64,000 bases of DNA from positions 310,001-374,000 of the forward strand of contig NZ_JAJNDA010000002.1 of assembly GCF_021026295.1 (NCBI RefSeq), read 5' to 3'. The notes under the pieces were generated by a model. It was not told the origin of the DNA. It was given only the letters and a program-made list of their open reading frames with translations, and made no database searches. The DNA is from Actinomycetospora soli (GTDB taxonomy: Bacteria > Actinomycetota > Actinomycetes > Mycobacteriales > Pseudonocardiaceae). Position numbers and translations under genes: made by a program. How positions within the stretch are numbered: the stretch's first letter is position 1; each line of letters begins with the position of its first letter. Of this stretch, positions 48,290 through 58,353 are shown piece by piece.

Positions 48290-49621
48290 ATGGCTGCCCC
48301 CAGCTCGCCCCTCCTCGTGGCGGGCGCCGTCGCCGTCGCGGTCCCCGGTGTCGCGATGAGCCTCGGCGGGCTCTCGATCTCCCCGCCCGTCGACGCCCTG
48401 CTCTACGGGCTCGCGATCGTCGGCGCCGCCTTCCTGCTCTCGTGGGCGGCGGAGGCGGCCCAGGTGGACATCTCCGCCGGACTCGCCATCGCCCTGCTCG
48501 CGCTGGTCGCGGTGCTGCCCGAGTACGCCGTGGACTTCGTCTTCACCATCCAGGGCGGCAACGCCTACGCCCAGTACGGGCCGACGTGTCTTCCGCCGGG
48601 CTCGACCGACCAGTCCCCGTGCGGCCTCGCGCTCGCCAACATGACCGGCGCCAACCGGATCCTGGTCGGCGTCGGCTGGGCGCTGGTCGTGCTGCTCGCC
48701 GCGGTCCGCCTGCGCACCTCGGCCGGGCGCTCGGGCGAGATCGGCGACGGCGGCACCGCGCACCGGGAGGGTCACGCCACCCGTGTGACGCTGCAGCGCA
48801 CCGACTCCGTGCCGCTGATGTTCCTGCTCCTGGCCACGCTCTACTCGCTGACCCTGCCGCTGCGCGTCAGCATCACCCTGGTCGACCTGGTGGTGCTGGT
48901 CGGCATCTTCGTGGCCTACAGCATCCGCGTGGCCCGCGCCCCCGCCGAGGAACCCGACCTCATCGGTCCCTCCGCCTGGATCGGCGAGAAGGGCACGACA
49001 CCGCGCCGCGCCTGGTACATCGGCCTGTTCGTGCTCGCCGCGGCCATCATCATCGCCTGCGCCGAGCACTTCGCCGACTCCCTCGTCGAGACCGGCACCG
49101 AGCTCGGCATCAGCCAGTTCTTCCTCGTCCAGTGGCTCGCCCCGCTGGCCTCCGAGGCGCCCGAGCTGCTCGTGGCGGGCCTCTACGCCTGGCGGCTCAA
49201 GACCACCGACGCGCTCGCCACCCTGGTCTCGTCCAAGGTCAACCAGTGGTCGCTGCTGGTGGGCACGCTGCCGCTCGTCTTCGCCCTCGCCGCCGGGTCG
49301 CTCAACGGCCTGCCCATCGACGTCGACCAGCGCGAGGAGCTGCTCCTCACCGCCGCGCAGTCGCTGTTCGCGGTGGCGCTGCTGGTGACGCTCTCGATCA
49401 CGGTGAAGGGCGCGCTCGCCCTCCTCGGCCTGTTCGTCGCGCAGTTCCTGCTCGCCGCCTTCCTCCCGACCGCGCTGCAGGAGACCGAGCTGCTCATCCT
49501 CTCGGCCGTCTACGTGGTCCTGGCGATCGTGCTGTTCGTGCGGCAGCGCAAGGCCCTGGTGCGGCTGGTCTCCGACGGGCTGCGCACCCCCTACTCCGAG
49601 CTGACGAAGGAGAACGCGTGA
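48290..49621 (+). CDS. Sodium/calcium exchanger (CaCA) family membrane protein
   Basis: The 443-residue protein has about 11 membrane helices in two related halves separated by a hydrophilic loop (about residues 145-165 and 205-235). The inverted repeat motifs contain the expected acidic ion-binding sites: LPEYAVDFVF in the first half (about residues 76-85) and SEAPELLVAGLYA in the second (about residues 285-297). It probably exchanges Ca2+ or another cation for Na+ or H+. It is coupled to the hydrolase gene by a GTGA overlap. A cysteine-containing loop follows the first motif. Confidence 0.83.
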   Translation: MAAPSSPLLVAGAVAVAVPGVAMSLGGLSISPPVDALLYGLAIVGAAFLLSWAAEAAQVDISAGLAIALLALVAVLPEYAVDFVFTIQGGNAYAQYGPTCLPPGSTDQSPCGLALANMTGANRILVGVGWALVVLLAAVRLRTSAGRSGEIGDGGTAHREGHATRVTLQRTDSVPLMFLLLATLYSLTLPLRVSITLVDLVVLVGIFVAYSIRVARAPAEEPDLIGPSAWIGEKGTTPRRAWYIGLFVLAAAIIIACAEHFADSLVETGTELGISQFFLVQWLAPLASEAPELLVAGLYAWRLKTTDALATLVSSKVNQWSLLVGTLPLVFALAAGSLNGLPIDVDQREELLLTAAQSLFAVALLVTLSITVKGALALLGLFVAQFLLAAFLPTALQETELLILSAVYVVLAIVLFVRQRKALVRLVSDGLRTPYSELTKENA

Positions 49622-50613
49622 CGCGGTTGGCCGTGATGTGGGTCCACGGCGTGGAGATCGCCGACGACCGGTTCGCGGACACCTCGATGGACCTGCTGCG
49701 CGAGGAGTTCACCCGCATCGCGGGGGTGGACGCCGACGAGGCGCTCTGCCTGCGGACGGCGTTCTGGGCCCCGGTCTACGAGCGTCGCCAGGACAAGCTG
49801 CTGCGACGGATGGGCGGCGAGCGCGCCGAGGGCGTGTTCGACCTGCTCGACTCGCTGGGCGGTGCGACCGACCGCGGGTCCGTCGCCGCGCTGCTCGGGC
49901 TGGTCGCCTCGGGCCTGGTCCGCAACCTGCCGGGCAGCCCGGAGTTCCACTTCCCGACGCTGCGGTGGCTGGTGGTGCACTACCTGGGCGACGCCATCAG
50001 CTACCAGGCCGGCGCGGTCGACCGCACCCTCTACGACCGGGTGCACCAGGTGCTCGCCCGCTCGTTGCACGACCTCGCGACCGAAGCCGGCCCGGACGCG
50101 CCGCTGTGCGTGCTCGCCCACTCGCTCGGCTCGGTCGTCGCGAGCAACTTCTTCTACGACCTGCAGGTCGCGGCCGGCCTGCACCCCGACGGGTCGGCCG
50201 GGGTCGCCCCGGAGGTCGCCGCCGAGCTCGGCGACACCGCGGCCGAGCGCGGCGAGACCCTCGGCTGGCTCTACACGCTGGGGTCGCCGCTCGCCCTGTT
50301 CGCCCAGCGCCACCCCGACTTCGGCACGCCCATCACGGTGCCCCACCCCGAGCTCGGGCGGCTGCACCCCCGCATCGGCGGCGAGTGGGTCAACGTCTGG
50401 GACCCCGACGACGTCATCGCGGCGCCGATCCGCCCGCTCAACGACGCCTACGCCCGGGCCGTGGTCGAGGACCGGTCGGTCGCGGTGGGGCCGTGGTGGC
50501 TCGGCTGGACCCCGCTGGTGCACCCCTTCTACTGGAACGACGTCCGCGTGATCCGCCCCGTCGCCACCCAGCTCGCGATGGCCTGGCACCGGCTGCGCGT
50601 CACGGCCGGGTAA
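49618..50613 (+). CDS. Alpha/beta hydrolase-like protein
   Basis: The 331-residue product has a central VLAHSLGSVVASN (nucleophile Ser about residue 165), the GxSxG elbow of lipases and esterases, a preceding MWVHGVEI strand at the N-terminus where the oxyanion hole would lie, and a late WVNVWDPDDVIAAP with candidate acid residue (about residue 265) and His in LVHPFYW. It has no signal peptide. Substrate unknown; similar proteins are annotated as hypothetical. Translation is coupled to the exchanger gene, an association worth noting because no link is established. Confidence 0.72.
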   Translation: MTRLAVMWVHGVEIADDRFADTSMDLLREEFTRIAGVDADEALCLRTAFWAPVYERRQDKLLRRMGGERAEGVFDLLDSLGGATDRGSVAALLGLVASGLVRNLPGSPEFHFPTLRWLVVHYLGDAISYQAGAVDRTLYDRVHQVLARSLHDLATEAGPDAPLCVLAHSLGSVVASNFFYDLQVAAGLHPDGSAGVAPEVAAELGDTAAERGETLGWLYTLGSPLALFAQRHPDFGTPITVPHPELGRLHPRIGGEWVNVWDPDDVIAAPIRPLNDAYARAVVEDRSVAVGPWWLGWTPLVHPFYWNDVRVIRPVATQLAMAWHRLRVTAG

Positions 50614-50678
50614 CGCCGCCGCGGCCCGCGTCGATCTTCCTCACGCCGCGTCCGCCGTCCGGAGGAGAACCCGCACCC

Positions 50679-51383
50679 ATGTCGCGCCCGTCGAACCGTC
50701 GCGGCCCCGGGCGGGTGTCGGTCCAGGTGGCGCGACCCGGGAGCGCCGGTGGCGCCGGAGGGGCGGACGAGGTGCCGACGAGGGGCCGGCACCGCAGTCC
50801 CGACGCCGAGGGCGCGCCGGTCCTCGCCGCGTCGTCCCTGGTCGGGGCCCCGCGGCACCGCCGCGCCCGGCGGGACCCCGCGGACGAGCCCGCGCCCGGC
50901 CCGGCCGGGCTGCCCGCGCGCTCGCTCGAACGTGTCGACGCGGCCCGCGAGGCCGCCGCGCGCCCCGCGACGGTCCCGCCCGCCCCCGGCGTCGCCGCGG
51001 CCCGCGCCGTCCCGACGACGGGTGCCGCCGGCAGCGAGCCGACCGCGCCGGTGGTCCCGGCCGAGGACGCCGTCACCGACCTCGTGGCCCGGCCCGGCCG
51101 GGGCGCCCTGCCCGACGGTCCCGGGACCGGCCCGCAGCCGGCCGTGCTCGGCTGCGCGGTGTCCGTGGTGGCCCTGGTCGCCACCGTGGTGGCGGCGGCC
51201 GTCCCCGCCCCGGGCGGATCGGCGGTGACGCTCTACGGCGTGCTCGCGGTCGCCCTGCTCGGCACCGCGACCGCCGCGCTCGGGCTCGGCCGGCAGCGGC
51301 CGCGGCGGGCCCTGGCGGCCACCGGCGTCGTCGTCGGCGCCGCGGCCGTCGTCGCCGGGGTGCTCCCGCTGCTCGCCCTGTAG
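50679..51383 (+). CDS. Membrane protein with long disordered N-terminus, unknown function
   Basis: The 234-residue product has about 145 residues of Pro/Ala/Arg-rich, probably disordered, cytosolic sequence, followed by a membrane part of three hydrophobic helices (about residues 153-175, 180-197 and 207-230) and no outer domain. I do not recognise it. The ATG at 50679 has a perfect GGAGGAG at 50661-50667. A strong hairpin follows the stop. Confidence 0.68.
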   Translation: MSRPSNRRGPGRVSVQVARPGSAGGAGGADEVPTRGRHRSPDAEGAPVLAASSLVGAPRHRRARRDPADEPAPGPAGLPARSLERVDAAREAAARPATVPPAPGVAAARAVPTTGAAGSEPTAPVVPAEDAVTDLVARPGRGALPDGPGTGPQPAVLGCAVSVVALVATVVAAAVPAPGGSAVTLYGVLAVALLGTATAALGLGRQRPRRALAATGVVVGAAAVVAGVLPLLAL

Positions 51384-51393
51384 ACGCGCGGAC

Positions 51394-51426
51394 GGCGGGC
51401 CGCGTCCCCGGGGGACGCGACCCGCC
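51394..51426. terminator. Bidirectional terminator between convergent genes
   Basis: A 15-base-pair stem (51394-51408 with 51412-51426, one G-T wobble) and a three-base loop lies between the membrane protein gene and the sugar ABC operon. Confidence 0.85.
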
Positions 51427-51437
51427 CTACCGGTTCG

Positions 51438-52682
<1,245 letters not shown>

Positions 52683-52684
52683 TG

Positions 52685-53518
52685 CTATCCCTTCACGGCG
52701 CCGTTGGTCAGACCGGCGACGATGCGCCGTTGGAAGATCAGGACGAGGACGACGACCGGGATCGTCACGATCACCGCCGCCGCCGCGATCGGCCCGGTCG
52801 GCGACTCGAACTGCGACGCGCCGGTGAACAGACCGAGCGCGGCCGGCACCGGCCGCGACGCGCTGGTCGAGGTCAGCGAGATGCCGTAGACGAAGTCGTT
52901 CCAGGCCAGGAAGAACGCGATGATCGCGGTGGTGAACACCCCGGGAGCGGCCAGCGGCACGATCACCTTGCGGAACGCCTGCCACGGCGTCGCGCCGTCG
53001 ACCTGCGCCGCCTGCTCCATCTCCCACGGGATCTCGCGGAAGAACGCCGACAGCGTCCAGATCGAGATCGGCAGGGTCAGCGAGAGGTAGGGCAGGATCA
53101 GGCCGGGCCACGTGTCGTAGAGCCCGATCTCGCGCCACAGGTTGAACAGCGGCGTGACGATCGAGATCACCGGGAAGATCGCCACCGCGAGCGCGGTGGA
53201 CAGGATGATCTTCTTGCCGGGGAAGTCCAGCCGCGCGATCGCGTAGGCGGCGAACATCGCGAGCAGGCAGGCCAGCGCGGTGGCGATCAGGCAGATGCCG
53301 AACGAGTTGCGCAGGGCCGGCAGGAACAGTTCCGCGGCGTCCCCGGTGAGGATCGTCGCGTAGTTCTCCGAGGTCGCCGACGTCGGCAGGAACTCGCCGT
53401 TCGAGATGTCCGAGGACGACTTGAACGACAGGGACACGATCCACGCGATCGGGAACAGGCAGTAGATGATGATCAGCAGCCCGCCGATCCCCCATCCGAC
53501 CTTCTCACGGGTCGACAT
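52685..53518 (-). CDS. sugB: Sugar ABC transporter permease, SugB/MalG-like
   Basis: The 277-residue protein has six membrane helices and the EAA loop that docks on the ATPase (AQVDGATPWQAFRKVIVPLAAP, about residues 167-188). It starts MSTREKVGWGIGGLLIIIYC, typical of MalG-type permeases. Its start is three bases after the SugA-like stop. Function: inner-membrane half of the sugar channel. Confidence 0.92.
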   Translation of the reverse strand: MSTREKVGWGIGGLLIIIYCLFPIAWIVSLSFKSSSDISNGEFLPTSATSENYATILTGDAAELFLPALRNSFGICLIATALACLLAMFAAYAIARLDFPGKKIILSTALAVAIFPVISIVTPLFNLWREIGLYDTWPGLILPYLSLTLPISIWTLSAFFREIPWEMEQAAQVDGATPWQAFRKVIVPLAAPGVFTTAIIAFFLAWNDFVYGISLTSTSASRPVPAALGLFTGASQFESPTGPIAAAAVIVTIPVVVLVLIFQRRIVAGLTNGAVKG

Positions 53519-53521
53519 CGC

Positions 53522-54469
53522 TCACTCCCCCCGAGCCTGGGACAGGTCGACCTTGAAGCCCTTGATGAACAGGGCGCAGATCAGGACGACTGAGACGAAC
53601 AGCAGCACCGAGACCGCCGACCCGAGCCCGATCTCGAGGCGCGCGATCGTCTGGCGGTAGGCGAGGAACGAGAGCACCTCGGTGCCGTTCGCCCCCGCCG
53701 TCATGACGTAGACCGAGTCGAAGACGCGGAACGCGTCGAGGGTCCGGAAGAGCAGGGCGACCATGATGGCCGCCTTCATGTTCGGGATCGTCACCTTGCG
53801 CATCCGCTGCCACCAGGTGGCCCCGTCGACCTTCGCGGCCTCCTGCAGCACCTCCGGCACCTGGGCGAGGCCCGCGAGCAGCAGCAGCGAGATGAACGGC
53901 GTGGTCTTCCAGATCTCGGCCAGGCAGATCACGAAGATCGCCGAGCCGGGGCTGCCGAACCAGTCGGTGTCCGGCGCGAGCCCGGCGAAGGAGAACCAGG
54001 AGTTGACGAAGCCCGAGTCCGGCGCGAACGCGAACTGCCACGCGAACGCCGAGACCACCGTGATCACGGCGTAGGGGATGAGGATCGCCGCGCGAAGGAC
54101 CGGGCGCAGGGCCTTGAGCGCCTGCACCATGACCAGCGCCAGGGCGAACCCGAGCACCAGCTCGACGGCCACGGTGACCACCGTGATGAGCACGGTGACG
54201 CCGAAGGCGTCCCACCACACGGAGTCGGTGAGGATGACGCCGTAGTTGGTGAGGCCGGTGAACGAGCGGTTCGCCGGGTCGGTGAGCCGGTAGTCGAACA
54301 GCGACTCGTAGAAGGCCTGCAGGATCGGGTAGGCGGTGACCAGCAGCATCACCGCGAACGCCGGACCGGCGAGGAACCAGCCGAGGCGTGCCTCGGACCG
54401 GGACTTGTCGCTCGCCGCGTGCCTCGGGGAGGCCGAGGTCGCGGTCTCCTTCTCGACGGTGGTCGTCAC
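53522..54469 (-). CDS. sugA: Sugar ABC transporter permease, SugA/MalF-like
   Basis: The 315-residue product has six membrane helices, GPAFAVMLLVTAYPILQAFYESLF near the start and the EAA loop AAKVDGATWWQRMRKVTIPNMK (about residues 215-236). GTG 54469 is chosen because it overlaps the binding-protein stop (GTGA) and leaves a 30-residue Ser/Thr/Lys-rich cytosolic start before helix 1. It pairs with the SugB-like permease. Confidence 0.92.
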   Translation of the reverse strand: MTTTVEKETATSASPRHAASDKSRSEARLGWFLAGPAFAVMLLVTAYPILQAFYESLFDYRLTDPANRSFTGLTNYGVILTDSVWWDAFGVTVLITVVTVAVELVLGFALALVMVQALKALRPVLRAAILIPYAVITVVSAFAWQFAFAPDSGFVNSWFSFAGLAPDTDWFGSPGSAIFVICLAEIWKTTPFISLLLLAGLAQVPEVLQEAAKVDGATWWQRMRKVTIPNMKAAIMVALLFRTLDAFRVFDSVYVMTAGANGTEVLSFLAYRQTIARLEIGLGSAVSVLLFVSVVLICALFIKGFKVDLSQARGE

Positions 54470-55779
54470 AGCAGCCGCTCCTTCCGCAGCACGCCGAGGA
54501 TGAGATCCTGGGCCGCCTGGTTGGTCGGGCCGGGGACGATCGCCTCCGGCGGGTGGAAGGTGCGCTGCAGCCCGCCGGAGACCTCGGCGTAGTACGGGGT
54601 CTGCGGCCGCGGCTTGGCCATCGTCAGCGACTGCAGGATCACCGGGGCCATCGGGTACTTCGCGAGCACGGCCGGGTCGGAGTAGCTCGCGACGCGCGCC
54701 GACGGGTTGCCGTTGGACTCGAAGTAGTAGGCCGTGTTCTGGGCGCTCGTGATGCACTCGGTCGCCTGGTAGGCGAGGTCCGGGTAGCGGCTCGAGTGCC
54801 CGACGCCGAGGTTGATCCCGCCGTAGGGCGGCGCCGACGGCAGGTCGGCCCGGGTCTGCGGGAAGAGCGCCCAGCCGTAGTCGGGCGGGACGTTCGCCGG
54901 GACGGTGCCCTCCTCGGCGGCGCCGGTCACCTTCGACCAGACGAACGGCCAGTTGACCATGAAGGCCGCCTCGCCGTTCTGCAGCGACTCGGAGTTCGTG
55001 TCCTCGTCGCTGGTCGAGAAGGCCGGGACCGCGGCGGGCGAGGTCGCCAGCTTGCGCATGATCCTCGCGGCGTCGACGGCCGGCGGGTCGAGCAGGCCGA
55101 GCTGGACCAGCTTCGGGTTGGCCTCGCCCGGGTTGGTGATGATCTGGCCACCGCCGGAGCGGATCAGCGCGTTCGTCCACACCATGAGCGACTCGGCCCG
55201 GCGGCCCTGCGCGGCGACCTTCGTCCCGCGCGCCACGGCGGCGTCGATGATCTGGTCCCAGGTGACCGGCCGCGACAGGTCGAGGCCCATGTCGGCGACG
55301 AGCGACTTGCGGTACCAGAGCAGCTGCGTGTTGGCCCAGAACGGGACGGTGACGAGCTGGCCCTGCCAGGACGCGCCCTCGATGGCCGACGGGACCACGC
55401 CCTCGGTCACCCGCGCGCCCACCCCGGGCGGCAGCGGGGCCAGGAAGCCGGCCTCGGCGAACTCCGGGATGTAGGGCGGGTCGAGGCTCATGATGTCGAT
55501 CGACGAGTCGTTGGCCGCCAGCCGGCGCACGAGCTCCTGGCGCTGGTCGGAGGACTCGCGCGGCAGCGTCGAGGTCGCGATGCGGTACGCGCCGCCCGCG
55601 GCATCGGTGCAGCGCTTCGCGATCTCCGCCTGCCCGCCGTCGTCGGGGTTGATGTACCAGGTCAGCGTGGGCGGTCCGGCCGGCCCGCCCGCGCAGCCCG
55701 CGAGCAGGGCCAGCAGGGAGAGCACCGTGACGCCCAGAGCGAGGGCTGCCGGTCTCCGCCGCCGGGGTGGGAAGCGCAT
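54466..55779 (-). CDS. lpqY: Sugar-binding lipoprotein, LpqY-like
   Basis: The 437-residue product has a lipoprotein signal with lipobox LLAGC (Cys about residue 28). The mature part aligns by eye with mycobacterial LpqY: AEIAKRCTDAAGGAYRIATSTLPR, RRLAANDSSIDIMSLDPPYIPEFAEAGF, FWANTQLLWYRKSLV, MVNWPFVWSKV and a C-terminal LAKYPMAPVILQSLTMAKPRPQTPYY. LpqY delivers trehalose to SugABC, so trehalose is the first guess; a related alpha-glucoside is possible given the neighbouring GH13 enzyme. It is first in the operon, with GGAGGA before ATG 55779 and a LacI-type operator upstream. Confidence 0.9.
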   Translation of the reverse strand: MRFPPRRRRPAALALGVTVLSLLALLAGCAGGPAGPPTLTWYINPDDGGQAEIAKRCTDAAGGAYRIATSTLPRESSDQRQELVRRLAANDSSIDIMSLDPPYIPEFAEAGFLAPLPPGVGARVTEGVVPSAIEGASWQGQLVTVPFWANTQLLWYRKSLVADMGLDLSRPVTWDQIIDAAVARGTKVAAQGRRAESLMVWTNALIRSGGGQIITNPGEANPKLVQLGLLDPPAVDAARIMRKLATSPAAVPAFSTSDEDTNSESLQNGEAAFMVNWPFVWSKVTGAAEEGTVPANVPPDYGWALFPQTRADLPSAPPYGGINLGVGHSSRYPDLAYQATECITSAQNTAYYFESNGNPSARVASYSDPAVLAKYPMAPVILQSLTMAKPRPQTPYYAEVSGGLQRTFHPPEAIVPGPTNQAAQDLILGVLRKERLL

Positions 55780-55814
55780 GGGCGTGGGTCCTCCGGCCTG
55801 TCGTCGGGCGTCGT

Positions 55815-55861
55815 GGAAGCGCTTGCGGTGAGACTGTGGTGACCTGTGTCTCAGATGTCAA
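55815..55861 (-). promoter_or_regulatory. lpqY promoter with LacI-type operator
   Basis: On the minus strand TTGACA (55856-55861) and CACAGT (55833-55838) are spaced by 17 bases. The predicted start point falls at about 55826, at the edge of GGAAGCGCTTGC (55815-55826), which matches 11 of 12 bases of the perfect palindrome at 60027-60038. A second dyad, TGAGAC-N3-GGTGACC-N3-GTCTCA (55829-55853), fills the spacer. Confidence 0.7.
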
Positions 55862-55944
55862 CCCGAGAGGGTGCGCAAGGAGCTTGAACCGTCACCGAAC
55901 GGACGGGAGGGGCCACGCTCTGCGCCGGACGGCCCATCCGAGCC

Positions 55945-55971
55945 GGGAGCGCTTGCGGCGTGCCCTAGGCT
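55945..55971 (+). promoter_or_regulatory. LacI-type operator and -10 box upstream of the repressor gene
   Basis: GGGAGCGCTTGC (55945-55956) is the second copy of the operator. TAGGCT (55966-55971) follows and lies seven bases before the GTG at 55979, giving a leaderless repressor mRNA under its own control. Confidence 0.65.
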
Positions 55972-55978
55972 GAGTGAC

Positions 55979-57055
55979 GTGGTTCACGAACCCTCCGCCC
56001 CGGCCGGGCGCCGGGTGGTGGAGGAGGAGCGCCGGGGGGCGGGCTCCGGGGCCAGCCTGGACGACGTCGCGCGTCTGGCCGGGGTCTCCGCGTCCACCGC
56101 CTCCCGGGCGCTCAACAACCATCCGCAGGTCGCCGCGGCGACCCGGGAGCGGGTGCTCACGGCCGCGGCGGGGCTGGACTACGTCGTCTCCCCGGAGGCC
56201 TCGCGGCTGGCCGGCGGGGCCTCGCGCACCCGGGTCGCGGTGGTGGTGCCGCACCTCTCGCGCTGGTTCTTCGGCCGGCTGCTCGAGGGCCTGGAGGCCG
56301 GACTGCGCGAGGAGGGCGGCACGACGGTGGACGTGCTGCTGTTCCTCGTCGGGGACGTCGGCGGGCGGCGCGCCTTCTTCGAGCACCTCCCCGCCCGACG
56401 GCGGGTGGACGCCGCCGTCGTCGTCGGCTTCGAGGTCGACGAGGCCGAGCGGGCGCGCCTGGAGCTCCTCGGGGTGCACATCGTGTCCGCGGGGGGCCCG
56501 CGCGAGCCGTTCCCGTCGGTGACGGTCGACGACCACCGGGCCGGCCGCCAGGCCGTGGACCACCTCGTGCACCTCGGTCACCGCCGGATCGCCCTGCTGG
56601 CCTCGGAGGACCCCGACGACCGCGGGCCGGACCTGCGGTCCGCGGCCTACCGGGACGCCCTCGCCGACGCGGGCCTGCCCGTCGACGACGACCTCGTCGT
56701 CCGGGTGCCCTTCGGCGGGCCGGGCGGGGCGGACGGCATGGGGCGGCTGCTGGGCCTGCGGCACCCGCCGACCGCGGTGTTCGCCACCGCCGACGAGATC
56801 GCCGCCGGGGCGGTGCGCACGCTGCGGCGTGCGGGCCTGCGGGTCGGCGGCGACGTGTCCGTGGTCGGGATCGACGACCACCCGGTCGCCGAGATGCTCG
56901 ACCTGACCACGGTCGCGCAGCCGGTGCACGAGCAGGGGGTGGCCGCGGGACGGATGGTGCGGGCGCTGGTCGGCGGGGGCGGCCCCGGCGCGGTGGCCTC
57001 CCGGGTCCTCCCCACGCACCTGGTGCTGCGCGGCACGACCGGTCCGCCGCCGTGA
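55979..57055 (+). CDS. LacI-family transcriptional regulator of the sugar regulon
   Basis: The 358-residue product has a LacI helix-turn-helix (SLDDVARLAGVSASTASRALNN, about residues 26-47) and a sugar-binding regulatory domain (VVVPHLSRWFFGRLLEGLEAG, IVSAGGPREPFPSVTVDDHRAG, VSVVGIDDHPVAEMLDLTTV). It should bind GCAAGCGCTTGC-type sites and release them on binding a sugar. Three such sites lie in front of the transporter, of itself and of the GH13 gene. GTG 55979 is chosen because upstream in-frame starts would put the operator and -10 in coding sequence. It is divergent from lpqY. Confidence 0.9.
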   Translation: MVHEPSAPAGRRVVEEERRGAGSGASLDDVARLAGVSASTASRALNNHPQVAAATRERVLTAAAGLDYVVSPEASRLAGGASRTRVAVVVPHLSRWFFGRLLEGLEAGLREEGGTTVDVLLFLVGDVGGRRAFFEHLPARRRVDAAVVVGFEVDEAERARLELLGVHIVSAGGPREPFPSVTVDDHRAGRQAVDHLVHLGHRRIALLASEDPDDRGPDLRSAAYRDALADAGLPVDDDLVVRVPFGGPGGADGMGRLLGLRHPPTAVFATADEIAAGAVRTLRRAGLRVGGDVSVVGIDDHPVAEMLDLTTVAQPVHEQGVAAGRMVRALVGGGGPGAVASRVLPTHLVLRGTTGPPP

Positions 57056-58305
57056 CCGCCCCGGAGCTGCGGCTGCGGACGTCCTCCCCGCAGCTGCTCG
57101 CGCTGCCCTGGGACGTGCCGCTGGAGGCGTGGGACCCGGCCACGGTCCCGCTGCGCACACTCGCCGTCGGGCCGAGCCGCCACCTCGTGCGGTTCGTCGT
57201 GGCCGACGGGGTGCTCTGGGCGCTCAAGGAACTGCCCGTGCGGCTCGCCGGCAAGGAGTACGAGGCGCTGCGCCGGATGGAGGCGATGGGCCTGCCGACG
57301 GTCCGGGCGGCCGGCCTCGTCGTCCGCTCCGTTGCCGAGGACTCCGCGGTGCTCGTGACCCGGTTCCTCACCGGCTCGTGGCAGTACCGGCGCCTGTTCG
57401 CCCGGCTGCCCCCGGACCGGGCGGCGCACCGGGCGCGGCTGCTCGACGCCATGGCGGGGCTGCTGGTCGAGCTGCACCGCCACGGCGTGTTCTGGGGCGA
57501 CTGCTCGCTGGCCAACACGCTGTTCTCGCGCGACGGGCAGGCGTTGCAGGCCCACCTCGTCGACGCCGAGACCGCCGAGATCCACCCGTCGCTCTCCGAC
57601 GGGCAACGACAGTGGGACCTGGAGATCCTCGTCGAGAACGTCGCCGCGGGGCTGATCGACGTCGCCGCCTCCCTCGGGCGCCCGCCGGAGATCGAGCCGC
57701 GGCTGATGGAGGAGGCGCTGAGCGTGCCGGAGCGCTACCAGGCGCTGTGGGACGCCCTGCACGCCGAGCCGCGGTTCGCCTTCTCCGACCGCTACCGCGT
57801 GGAGTCCACCGTCCGCGGCCTCGAGGACCTGGGGTTCGTGGTCGACGAGGTGTCGCTCGTGCCCGAGGGCGACGCGGTGCGGCTGCGCGTCGGCGTCGGC
57901 GACCGCCGCTTCCACGCGCAGCGCCTACGGGAGCTGACCGGGCTCGACGTCGGGGAGGGGCAGGCCCGGGTGCTGCTCGGCGACCTGCAGGCGCACCGCG
58001 GGTGGCTCTCCCGCACCCAGGGTCGGGCTCTGTCCGAGGACGAGGCCGCGGCGAGCTGGCTGCACGACGTGCTCACCCCCGGGATGCGGCGCGCGCACGC
58101 CGCGGTGGGGCACGTCGGGACCGCGGTGCAGGCCTGGTGCGACCTGCTGGAGGTCCGCTGGCTGCTCTCCGAGGCGGCCGGTGGGGACGTCGGCACCGAC
58201 GCCGCCCTGGAGGCCCTCGCCGAGAAGGCGCCCACCGACTCCGCCGCCCGCGCCCTGGTGGCCGACACGCGCTCGGACCTGCCGGTGGTGGGCGAGCCCC
58301 TGTGA
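57052..58305 (+). CDS. DUF4032 protein with kinase-like N-terminal domain
   Basis: The 417-residue product has a kinase-like fold: LWALKELPVRLAGKEYEAL with the candidate ATP-binding Lys (about residue 60), HGVFWGDCSLANTLFSRD as catalytic loop (about residues 145-162; D-x4-N) and HLVDAETAE as metal-binding segment (about residue 170). The C-terminal part (about residues 220-390) matches DUF4032. The role of the family is not known. GTG overlaps the repressor stop (GTGA), so it is translated with the LacI-type regulator, though a role in sugar use is not obvious. Confidence 0.8.
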   Translation: MTAPELRLRTSSPQLLALPWDVPLEAWDPATVPLRTLAVGPSRHLVRFVVADGVLWALKELPVRLAGKEYEALRRMEAMGLPTVRAAGLVVRSVAEDSAVLVTRFLTGSWQYRRLFARLPPDRAAHRARLLDAMAGLLVELHRHGVFWGDCSLANTLFSRDGQALQAHLVDAETAEIHPSLSDGQRQWDLEILVENVAAGLIDVAASLGRPPEIEPRLMEEALSVPERYQALWDALHAEPRFAFSDRYRVESTVRGLEDLGFVVDEVSLVPEGDAVRLRVGVGDRRFHAQRLRELTGLDVGEGQARVLLGDLQAHRGWLSRTQGRALSEDEAAASWLHDVLTPGMRRAHAAVGHVGTAVQAWCDLLEVRWLLSEAAGGDVGTDAALEALAEKAPTDSAARALVADTRSDLPVVGEPL

Positions 58306-58340
58306 GCACTGTCCGTGGTCAGAGCACGGACAGTGTTCAC
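58302..58340. terminator. Bidirectional terminator between convergent genes
   Basis: A 16-base-pair stem with one mismatch (58302-58317 with 58325-58340) includes the stop codon of the DUF4032 gene. Its ends (GTGAGCACT...GTGTTCAC) resemble those of the palindrome at 33882-33925. Confidence 0.85.
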
Positions 58341-58353
58341 ACGGCGGAGCCAC

